Notes under the pieces: generated by a model | What the model was told of the DNA's origin: nothing | What the model saw: the letters and a program-made list of their open reading frames with translations, nothing else | The model's database searches: none | Translations under genes and position numbers: made by a program | Shown here: positions 1-5,080 of the stretch, in pieces | How positions within the stretch are numbered: the stretch's first letter is position 1 | Layout: every line of letters begins with the position of its first letter | From: Chloroflexota bacterium | GTDB lineage: Bacteria; Chloroflexota; Dehalococcoidia; GIF9; UBA5629 | Length of the DNA stretch: 10,740 bases | Assembly (NCBI GenBank): GCA_026389695.1 | Contig: JAPLHI010000083.1 | Coordinates: forward strand, 1-10,740 | Reading direction: 5' to 3'

Positions 1-2
1 AA

Positions 3-119
3 CTAGATTTCAATCCCGAAACCCTGCGTGCCACGCTCGAAGCCGCCCTGGGCATGGGTGTGGGCGCGTTTCGGTTTGAAGGGCCGGATCAGGCTGGCAG
101 GTTTCTCTTTCTTCGTCAT
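3..119 (-). CDS. Small 38-codon ORF coupled to the ftsH-like gene
   Basis: An ATG lies 4 bases downstream of the ftsH-like stop codon. The stretch AGGTGAAGGA, which spans that stop, supplies a Shine-Dalgarno sequence, so translational coupling is plausible. The product would be 38 residues, basic at the N-terminus (MTKKEKPASLIRPFKPKRAH) and Gly-rich near the end, with no hydrophobic segment, and it stops at TAG at 3-5. I do not recognise it. It is not the missing FtsH peptidase: there is no HExxH motif in it or in the other two minus frames. Its base composition is G+C-rich like the distal half of the neighbouring gene, so it probably shares that segment's origin. It could be a real small protein or a chance ORF. 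Confidence 0.4.
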   Translation of the reverse strand: MTKKEKPASLIRPFKPKRAHTHAQGGFERGTQGFGIEI

Positions 120-123
120 TCCT

Positions 124-1431
124 TCACCTCACGTATTCGAAGTCCTTGACGATCTTCTCGTACTTGGCCAGCTCAGTCCGGGCCACCGGCTTGGTCTTGG
201 CCATCGCCTCGATGAAGGCCTGCATCGGGATCTTCTCCTTCTTCAAGAGCTCCGGCTTGATGTCCTTGTTCTTGGCCACCACCTTGCGTATGGTGAGCAT
301 GGTGGCCTCGTTCACCAGGTTGGAGAGGTCCGCTCCAGTGTAGCCCTCGGTCCGCTTCGCCAGTTCGTCCAGGTTGAAGTCCGCCGCAAGGGGCTTGTTC
401 TTGACGTGGACCTTCAGGATCTGCCTTCTGGCCTCTAGGTCGGGGGCCCCGATCTTGACCAGACGGTCGAAGCGTCCGGGACGGAGCAGGGCCGGATCGA
501 GTATATCAGGCCTGTTGGTAGCGGCCAGGACGATGACATTGGTATTACTATCGAAACCGTCCATTTCTACAAGTATCTGATTCAGCGTTTGTTCGCGTTC
601 GTCATGCCCGCCCCCAAGGCCGGCGCCGCGATGCCTGCCCACGGCGTCAATTTCATCTACGAAGACGATGCAGGGGGCGCTGCGCTTTGCCTGGTCGAAA
701 AGATCACGGACTCTTGAAGCGCCGACACCAACAAACATCTCGACAAATTCACTGCCGCTGATAGAGAAGAATGGCACACTGGCTTCACCCGCTGTAGCCT
801 TGGCAATCAACGTTTTACCGCATCCCGGTGGCCCTACCAGCAGCATTCCGCGCGGTATCCTTGCGCCCAGAGCGAGAAATTTTTGAGGAGATTTGAGAAA
901 CTCGACAACCTCCTGTAGTTCTCCTTTAGCTTCATCTACACCGGCGACATCGGCAAATGTGACGGAAGGCTTATTACCTGAAACAAGCCGGGCGCGACTT
1001 TTTCCAAAATTGAAGGCCTGGGTATTAGCGCCGCGCGCGGAACGGAAAAGGAACAATAAAAGCGCTCCAAATAGCAACAGGGGCAGGAAGCTAAGTAACA
1101 GGCTGCCCCAATCCAGCCCGCCTGTTTTTACGTCGAATTTGATTCCATCTTCCCCTAGTTTAATGCCTGCATCTTTAAGGCTGTCGATCAATTCTTTGGT
1201 GCTGCCAACGAAAGATGCTTTGACTACGGGCTTTTCACTTTTTACTCCAATTATGGTCGTGCCGTCCTGCTGGATTGTATCTATGAGGCCGGTCTTGGCA
1301 CTTTCAACAAAGGTGTATAAATCAACTTCCTTGGGTCCTTTGTTGACGGGGAAAAAGCTGAAGGCCAGAGCCAGCAAGGCTACAAGCACTAATAAATAAA
1401 GCAGACTACCCTGCCACCATTTAGCTTTCAT
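124..1431 (-). CDS. FtsH-like membrane AAA ATPase without M41 protease domain; chimeric C-terminus
   Basis: The 435-residue protein has an N-terminal membrane segment (about 7-27), an FtsH extracytoplasmic domain, a second membrane segment (about 108-130) and a AAA core. The core carries Walker A GPPGCGKT (200-207), the FtsH pore loop EFVEMFVGVGASRVRDLF (228-245), Walker B CIVFVDEID (254-262) and arginine fingers R317 and R320. FtsH is normally about 600-650 residues with a C-terminal zinc peptidase (HEAGH). Here that domain is absent, so proteolysis is not expected. After the arginine fingers the sequence resembles the Cdc48/p97 lid (KRTEGYTGADLSNLVNEA, then AKYEKIVKDFE) rather than FtsH. 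Codon use changes at the same place: lysine is AAA 15 and AAG 6 up to residue 323, then AAG 17 of 17. The start has AGGA 7 bases upstream. FtsH identity of the first three quarters is secure. Whether the gene is a natural fusion or an assembly join is open. Confidence 0.85.
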   Translation of the reverse strand: MKAKWWQGSLLYLLVLVALLALAFSFFPVNKGPKEVDLYTFVESAKTGLIDTIQQDGTTIIGVKSEKPVVKASFVGSTKELIDSLKDAGIKLGEDGIKFDVKTGGLDWGSLLLSFLPLLLFGALLLFLFRSARGANTQAFNFGKSRARLVSGNKPSVTFADVAGVDEAKGELQEVVEFLKSPQKFLALGARIPRGMLLVGPPGCGKTLIAKATAGEASVPFFSISGSEFVEMFVGVGASRVRDLFDQAKRSAPCIVFVDEIDAVGRHRGAGLGGGHDEREQTLNQILVEMDGFDSNTNVIVLAATNRPDILDPALLRPGRFDRLVKIGAPDLEARRQILKVHVKNKPLAADFNLDELAKRTEGYTGADLSNLVNEATMLTIRKVVAKNKDIKPELLKKEKIPMQAFIEAMAKTKPVARTELAKYEKIVKDFEYVR

Positions 1432-1460
1432 TGTTTATCCTGTTTAAAAATGATGCTTTA

Positions 1461-1469
1461 ATTATAACA
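1461..1469 (-). promoter_or_regulatory. Extended -10 promoter of the ftsH-like gene
   Basis: On the minus strand this reads TGTTATAAT, a perfect extended -10 (TGnTATAAT), 29 bases before the ATG at 1431. The hexamer 17 bases further upstream is T-rich (TTTTTC) and a poor -35, as expected for an extended -10 promoter. Confidence 0.6.
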
Positions 1470-1548
1470 AATGTGAACCCGATGAAAAAAGAAGCGGGCG
1501 CAATAAAAGAGCCGTTTACACGGCAAAGTACAATTTAGAAAATATGTA

Positions 1549-1594
1549 GACGCCCGCATTGCCCATTTACTGGTTGTCGGTTAACGCGGGCGTC
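1549..1594 (-). terminator. Inverted repeat after the marR gene (weak terminator candidate)
   Basis: GACGCCCGC (1549-1557) and GCGGGCGTC (1586-1594) form a perfect 9-bp stem around a 28-base loop, just past the MarR-family stop codon. On the minus strand the stem is followed by TACATATTTTC, which is not a clean U tract, so a classical intrinsic terminator is doubtful. A third copy of the arm core (GCGGGCG, 1494-1500) could pair with 1551-1557 instead. A small hairpin, GCCGT-ttac-ACGGC, lies at 1511-1524. Confidence 0.35.
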
Positions 1595-1615
1595 ATTGTA
1601 TTTAAAATCGTCTTA

Positions 1616-2089
1616 TTACGGCCAGGGAAGCGCCCGAGGTCCGAGATTGAGTTCCTTTAGGCCGGCTTCTTTGAGTGTGGCCAGTGCGGCCTTCAATTGT
1701 TTGCGCTGCTCTTCGGTTAGCCTGGATAAGATGTGTTTTACGCCTTCCTTTTTCATAGACAGCTTCAAGGCCTGCTCGCCCCTGGCGGTAAGCGTAACCC
1801 TGATAAGGTTCTTGCGTTCCATATTCTTGGTTCTTTTAAGGAGACCCTGCTTTTCCATCCTCATCAAAATACCTGAAACGGAATGGGGCTCACGCAATAG
1901 CATCCTGGATATCTTAGCCGGTGTTACATCTTTGCCCATGGCATCTACGAGGAAAAGAATCGCTGCCGAGGTTGCAGATAAATTCTGGTTGAGCAGTTCC
2001 CTTTCCCTGACTTTTACAAAGATATCGGCCACCTGAAGCAATACTGTCAGTAAAGTGTAGTCTCTTTCCGCCTTAATAATCTGTGCCAT
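1616..2089 (-). CDS. MarR-family winged-helix transcriptional regulator
   Basis: The 157-residue protein has the MarR layout. An N-terminal dimerisation helix is followed by a helix-turn-helix (about residues 56-84, including VTPAKISRMLLREPHSVSGI) and a basic wing (RTKNMERKNLIRVTLTARG, about 86-104). The protein ends with a long dimerisation helix and a Pro-rich tail. MarR proteins usually bind palindromes in their own promoters and release DNA on binding a ligand or on oxidation; the ligand is not predictable here. I chose the ATG at 2089 because GGAGGT sits 6 bases upstream. An in-frame ATG at 2167 would add 26 residues but has no good ribosome site. The gene points toward the ftsH-like gene with a 184-base gap, so control of that gene is possible but unproven. 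Candidate operators are listed separately. Confidence 0.85.
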   Translation of the reverse strand: MAQIIKAERDYTLLTVLLQVADIFVKVRERELLNQNLSATSAAILFLVDAMGKDVTPAKISRMLLREPHSVSGILMRMEKQGLLKRTKNMERKNLIRVTLTARGEQALKLSMKKEGVKHILSRLTEEQRKQLKAALATLKEAGLKELNLGPRALPWP

Positions 2090-2162
2090 ATCAATACCTC
2101 CAAGGTAATTTTTCAAATTTACAGTTTTTGCCGCTTTAAAAATATCTACAGCCAACATTACT

Positions 2163-2173
2163 CGCATATGCTT
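2163..2173. promoter_or_regulatory. Candidate operator, copy 1 (CGCATATGCTT)
   Basis: This is one of two identical 11-bp words, 105 bp apart, each containing the perfect 8-bp palindrome GCATATGC. The copy lies about 75 bp upstream of the preferred start of the MarR-family gene, where an autoregulatory site would be expected. Assignment to MarR binding is inference from position and symmetry. Confidence 0.4.
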
Positions 2174-2267
2174 TCATATTGACATTACCTCTGGTTGTTC
2201 TTACGCCCCTATTAATATTAGGGCATAATTTATAATATGTCAAAATAGAAGGTCGCTGAGACTGATG

Positions 2268-2278
2268 CGCATATGCTT
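2268..2278. promoter_or_regulatory. Candidate operator, copy 2 (CGCATATGCTT)
   Basis: This is the second exact copy of the 11-bp repeat with palindromic core GCATATGC. It sits midway between the MarR-family gene and rsfS. With copy 1 it brackets the imperfect inverted repeat at 2207-2223, an arrangement compatible with cooperative or looped binding. Confidence 0.38.
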
Positions 2279-2375
2279 ATTATTAGCGCCGATATAGTTT
2301 TTATTGAATTACCAGTCAATCATTTAAAGCAGCTATCGTATGGCAGGTGAAAGGGATTTCATAAAATTGTAAATA

Positions 2376-2402
2376 TTGATGTTTTAGTCAATATGTTATA
2401 AT
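2376..2402 (+). promoter_or_regulatory. rsfS promoter
   Basis: An extended -10 TGTTATAAT (2394-2402) follows a TTGATG -35-like hexamer (2376-2381) with a short 15-base spacer. Transcription should begin near 2409, just at the GGAGAGG ribosome-binding sequence (2409-2415). Confidence 0.6.
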
Positions 2403-2448
2403 TGATGCGGAGAGGTTATAGATAGCTAAAGAGAAAGAACTGCAGCCT

Positions 2449-2784
2449 TTGGAAATAGCCCGCCGGGCAGTAGAACTGGCATCGGATAAACAGGCAGAGG
2501 AGATAGTTTTACTGGATACACGGCAGGCTTGCTCTTTTACGGACTATGTAGTGATCTGTAATGGTGAGTCGGACCGCCAGTTGGACGCCATCCGCAAAGA
2601 AATAGTTGATACCCTGAAAAGCAGTTCCGTAACGCTGCATAAAAGCGAAGGCAATTCCGATTCAGGATGGATTTTGATGGACTACGCGGGTGTCATAATC
2701 CACATTTTTTCACGGGAACTGAGGAACTACTATCGCCTTGATAGTATTTACGAAAAAGCACTGCAACTCGTCAGGATCCAGTAA
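2449..2784 (+). CDS. rsfS: Ribosomal silencing factor RsfS
   Basis: RsfS (Iojap/DUF143 family) binds ribosomal protein uL14 on the large subunit and blocks subunit joining, slowing translation when nutrients are scarce. The 111-residue product shows the family core in order: LEIA-type first helix, ASDKQAEEIVLLD (11-23), SFTDYVVICNGES (29-41), SEGNSDSGWILMDYAGVIIHIF (66-87 region) and the final YYRLDSIYEKA (94-104). Length is normal for the family. The start is unusual. The first conventional codon is TTG at 2449, but the good ribosome site GGAGAGG (2409-2415) is 6 bases before an in-frame ATA at 2422, and the nearest upstream stop is TAG at 2419-2421. Initiation at ATA would add nine residues (product 120). 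The 3' end overlaps ndk on the other strand by 14 bp. Confidence 0.93.
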   Translation: MEIARRAVELASDKQAEEIVLLDTRQACSFTDYVVICNGESDRQLDAIRKEIVDTLKSSSVTLHKSEGNSDSGWILMDYAGVIIHIFSRELRNYYRLDSIYEKALQLVRIQ

Positions 2785-3223
2785 CCCATCTATCTATTTC
2801 TCTGGTATAGGTCAATACCTCTTCCGGCTTAAAGAAGATACTAATCTCTTTTTCAGCGTTTTCGACGGAGTCTGAGCCATGTATCATGTTATGTTCCATA
2901 TTAAGTCCGAGATCAGCCCGTATCGTACCTGGAGCTGCTTTTTTTGGGTCGGTGGCGCCCATCATCTGCCGGATGGACTCGACAGCATTTTCGCCATCAA
3001 AAACGGCTGCGATGATGGGCCCTGAGGTAATAAATTTTACCAGATCGTTGAAAAACGGTTTCTCCCGATGAATTGCGTAATGCCGCTCCGCCAGAGCCTT
3101 ATCCATGCGCAGCATTTTCATTGCCACTATTTTTAGTCCCCGCTTTTCGAGCCGCGCGATTATCTCTCCGGCAATGCACCTTTGTACGGCGTCGGGTTTG
3201 ATTAATATGAGGCTTCTTTCCAT
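2771..3223 (-). CDS. ndk: Nucleoside diphosphate kinase
   Basis: Ndk moves the gamma phosphate of ATP to other nucleoside diphosphates through a phosphohistidine intermediate, supplying NTPs and dNTPs in the cytoplasm. The 150-residue product is of standard length and opens with the typical strand and ATP-site lysine (SLILIKPDAVQR, 4-15; K9). It carries MMGATDPKKAAPGTIRADL (87-105) and the active-site motif NMIHGSDS (112-119) with catalytic H115, so it should be active. GGGAG lies 6 bases before the ATG. A TATAAT -10 is present on the minus strand at 3296-3291, with only a weak -35. The gene converges on rsfS with a 14-bp overlap and no room for a separate terminator. Confidence 0.97.
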   Translation of the reverse strand: MERSLILIKPDAVQRCIAGEIIARLEKRGLKIVAMKMLRMDKALAERHYAIHREKPFFNDLVKFITSGPIIAAVFDGENAVESIRQMMGATDPKKAAPGTIRADLGLNMEHNMIHGSDSVENAEKEISIFFKPEEVLTYTREIDRWVTGS

Positions 3224-3290
3224 GTCAACTCCCTTATTTTTTTATCAAGGCAAGAATAGATTTTAACGTGAACAAGATAATTTTGCCACA

Positions 3291-3296
3291 ATTATA
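3291..3296 (-). promoter_or_regulatory. Probable ndk -10 element
   Basis: ATTATA on the plus strand reads TATAAT on the minus strand, about 67 bases before the ndk ATG. The -35 region (TTCTAT at 17 bases) is poor and no TG extension is present, so this assignment is tentative. Confidence 0.4.
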
Positions 3297-3319
3297 TGTG
3301 CCGCGAATTATTAATAGAA

Positions 3320-3355
3320 CCATATTGTTAAAATATGGCTAATTCGTTAGAATTA
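3320..3355. repeat. Two tandem inverted repeats over the cvpA-type promoter
   Basis: CCATATT-gttaa-AATATGG (3320-3338) is followed one base later by TAATTC-gtta-GAATTA (3340-3355). The stems are 7 and 6 bp, with similar GTTA loops. They cover the proposed -35 and -10 elements, so they may be operator half-sites rather than RNA hairpins. Confidence 0.4.
3325..3353 (+). promoter_or_regulatory. Promoter of the CvpA-type gene
   Basis: TTGTTA (3325-3330) and TAGAAT (3348-3353) are separated by an ideal 17-base spacer and match 4 and 5 of 6 consensus positions. Transcription would start near 3360, leaving a leader of about 25 bases. No clear Shine-Dalgarno sequence precedes the ATG at 3385. Confidence 0.55.
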
Positions 3356-3384
3356 CGCAAATTACTTTTTAGCGGTTTGATCTT

Positions 3385-3885
3385 ATGAGCATACAGCCGG
3401 GTGTGGGTATACTTATAGATTTCATTGTTGCACTGATACTCATCTTCAGCTTTATCGGAGGACTAAAGGAAGGTGCGGTTAAGGCGTTCTTCTCATTACT
3501 CGCTCTCATAATTGCATTGCCTTTAGCCGGTTTATTCTACGTCTATATATCGTCATGGCTTGTTTTTATGCAGGATAGCAACTGGCGGAATATATTGGCG
3601 TTCCTACTGATGCTGGGAATCATCATGGTGATCCTGCTGTTTATTTTTATGTTGCCGCGTCATCTGCTGGAAAAAATCTGGAACGGCGGCTTTTTCTGGA
3701 GCTTTCTGGGTGGTATCTTAGGCCTGTTGAATTCGGCAGTCGGGTTGGTTGTGCTTGTAACCCTTATAGAAGCTAACCCGGCCGCGGATTGGGCCCGCGA
3801 TGTGACTCTTGCATCTAATATATTGAATTGGCTTGTTTCCAATCTGAACCCGGTTGTGTTTTTACTGCCCGAAGCTTTGAGATAG
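3385..3885 (+). CDS. CvpA-family membrane protein
   Basis: This is a 166-residue, strongly hydrophobic protein with four predicted membrane segments (about 7-26, 33-56, 68-90 and 105-129). The early motif FIGGLKEGAVKAFFSLLALI (23-42) is typical of the CvpA/colicin V production family. Members are four-helix inner-membrane proteins linked in enterobacteria to colicin V export and to envelope stress tolerance. Their molecular role is unsettled and none is claimed here. The C-terminal tail after residue 130 is only partly hydrophobic. The gene stands alone: ndk diverges from it, and tsaB converges on it with a 20-bp gap that holds a terminator. Confidence in the family is fair, based on topology and the glycine-rich first loop. 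Confidence 0.75.
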   Translation: MSIQPGVGILIDFIVALILIFSFIGGLKEGAVKAFFSLLALIIALPLAGLFYVYISSWLVFMQDSNWRNILAFLLMLGIIMVILLFIFMLPRHLLEKIWNGGFFWSFLGGILGLLNSAVGLVVLVTLIEANPAADWARDVTLASNILNWLVSNLNPVVFLLPEALR

Positions 3886-3917
3886 CTGATAATATTTTTC
3901 GGATATCAGTATTTTTT
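3886..3917 (+). terminator. Intrinsic terminator of the CvpA-type gene
   Basis: CTGATA (3886-3891) pairs with TATCAG (3904-3909) across a 12-base loop, followed by TATTTTTT. The stem is short but the U tract is strong. The hairpin begins at the base after the TAG stop and runs into the end of tsaB on the other strand. The T tract is the complement of the AAG-AAA-AAA lysine codons at the TsaB C-terminus. Confidence 0.6.
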
Positions 3918-4586
3918 CTTACGCAATGTTATAGGTGGCTGGCGCAGATAAACGGGCTGCAGGGTAGCCGGGTTATCATATTGGCCGCTATGCAGGCGTT
4001 GCCATCCCAGAACTGCCAGGCTGCCAGGCTGACGTACGCGGACCTGCCAATCCGGGATCACAGCTTTTTCGCCAAGGTTTTGTTTAATCTGAGATATCTG
4101 TTCCGGATTTATTCCGCCGCAGAAAACGGTTGTCGAATGCGTTTCCGCGCATAATCCGGTTAATGTTGTGAGGTGTTCCGCCTCTATACATTGCCATTCA
4201 TTGCGGAGAATGAATAATGCTGTGGCAATTTCTCCTCTTCCGGCATCGTATACGGGGCATATGGGTAATTCAGTGAAGGCAAATGGATAGGCTTCTACCT
4301 CAAGTGTGGAAATGCTAACCAGGGGAATGCTGAGTGAAAATGCAAAACCCTTGGCGGCGCTGATACCAGCTCTGAGGCCGTTATAACTTCCCGGCCCCCT
4401 GGCTACAAATATGGCTGTGAGCGCTGTGAAGTCAATAGCTGCTGTCTCCATTAAGCGTCTGATGTTGGGCGCCAGTTCAGTCGTCTGGTTTTGCCCCGAG
4501 TGCCACGTTAGATCCGCAATCAGCCTGCCCTCCAGGGAAAGCGCGATGCCTCCCCAATCGGTAGACGTGTCTATAGAAAGTTCCAT
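3906..4586 (-). CDS. tsaB: tRNA t6A37 synthesis protein TsaB
   Basis: TsaB is the ASKHA-fold partner of TsaD in the complex that transfers threonylcarbamoyl to A37 of ANN-decoding tRNAs, and it also contacts TsaE. The 226-residue protein begins with the phosphate-1-like strand MELSIDTSTD and carries the hallmark GPGSYNGLRAG (64-74; usual form GPGSFTGLRxG). The second half is divergent, as is common for TsaB, and ends in a basic tail (RKKKY). Length is normal. It has no TsaD-type metal-binding histidines, which separates it from its paralogue. It is the last gene of the thiL-tsaE-tsaB operon and its start overlaps the end of tsaE by 16 bp, indicating coupled translation. tsaD and rimI, which often follow, are not in this window. 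Confidence 0.93.
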   Translation of the reverse strand: MELSIDTSTDWGGIALSLEGRLIADLTWHSGQNQTTELAPNIRRLMETAAIDFTALTAIFVARGPGSYNGLRAGISAAKGFAFSLSIPLVSISTLEVEAYPFAFTELPICPVYDAGRGEIATALFILRNEWQCIEAEHLTTLTGLCAETHSTTVFCGGINPEQISQIKQNLGEKAVIPDWQVRVRQPGSLAVLGWQRLHSGQYDNPATLQPVYLRQPPITLRKKKY

Positions 4587-5071
4587 TTTCCCTCAGCATC
4601 CTTTTTAAGATTATCTGCAAGCTGTTTCAAGAGTTCGGTATAGCGCCGGCCGTGAGCCTCGAAAATGATTTTGCGCTTGTTCTCGGACACATATTCAAGA
4701 TGTGCCGTCAGGGTATCTCCAGGCAGTATATTGCCGCCCTTTTCGGCCCATTCTATGGCGCATACCGAATCAACATTAAAATACTCTTCAATACCCAGGT
4801 CTGCAATTTCTTCGATGTGATCCAGGCGGTAGAGATCAAGATGATTCAGTTGGAGCCGCCCCCGGTACTCCCTGGCAATCATAAATGAGGGACTGCATGC
4901 GTACTCCTTAACACCCAACCCAAAAGCTATTCCCTGCACCAGGCATGTTTTTCCGGCGCCAAGATTGCCAATCAAAAGATATGTATCATTTCCCTGTGCC
5001 AGCCTGCCGATACAGGAACCAAGACTTTGTGTCTGCTCAGGACTTGTGGTAATCAGGTTTAACCTATTCAC
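4571..5071 (-). CDS. tsaE: tRNA t6A37 synthesis ATPase TsaE
   Basis: TsaE is the P-loop ATPase that drives cycling of the TsaB-TsaD complex during t6A synthesis. The 166-residue product shows Walker A GNLGAGKT (35-42), the switch-like SPSFMIAREY (60-69; commonly SPTF...EY), HLDLYRL (77-83) and the IEWAEKG motif (106-112) with its conserved tryptophan, so it should be functional. The C-terminus is slightly longer than average and charged. Its start lies 9 bp after the thiL stop and its end overlaps tsaB by 16 bp. The order thiL-tsaE-tsaB matches ydiA-ydiB-ydiC of Bacillus subtilis, which supports the names. Confidence 0.96.
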   Translation of the reverse strand: MNRLNLITTSPEQTQSLGSCIGRLAQGNDTYLLIGNLGAGKTCLVQGIAFGLGVKEYACSPSFMIAREYRGRLQLNHLDLYRLDHIEEIADLGIEEYFNVDSVCAIEWAEKGGNILPGDTLTAHLEYVSENKRKIIFEAHGRRYTELLKQLADNLKKDAEGKWNFL

Positions 5072-5080
5072 AGCAAGCTC

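Larger units (their letters stand above)
2090..2448. other. Divergent regulatory gap between marR-type gene and rsfS
   Basis: This 359-base A+T-rich stretch has no convincing gene. It holds the GGAGGT ribosome site of the regulator (2096-2101 on the minus strand), two copies of an 11-bp repeat, an imperfect inverted repeat CCCTA-n7-TAGGG (2207-2223) and the rsfS promoter near 2376-2402. I saw no tRNA, riboswitch or terminator in it. Confidence 0.6.

Noticed and set aside
3..123. Frameshifted remnant of the FtsH M41 peptidase
   Set aside because: I read all three minus frames and found no HExxH or other M41 residues. The codon change begins 350 bases before the stop, so a simple frameshift does not explain the missing domain.
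28..438. Plus-strand open frames across the ftsH-like gene (also 893-1399)
   Set aside because: They are mirror frames of a G+C-rich coding strand, with no ribosome sites and low-complexity, Arg/Leu- or Ser-rich translations. The minus strand has clear AAA motifs.
2090..2167. Longer MarR-family start at 2167 (26 extra residues)
   Set aside because: It has no ribosome site, and the extension does not resemble MarR N-termini. GGAGGT places the start at 2089.
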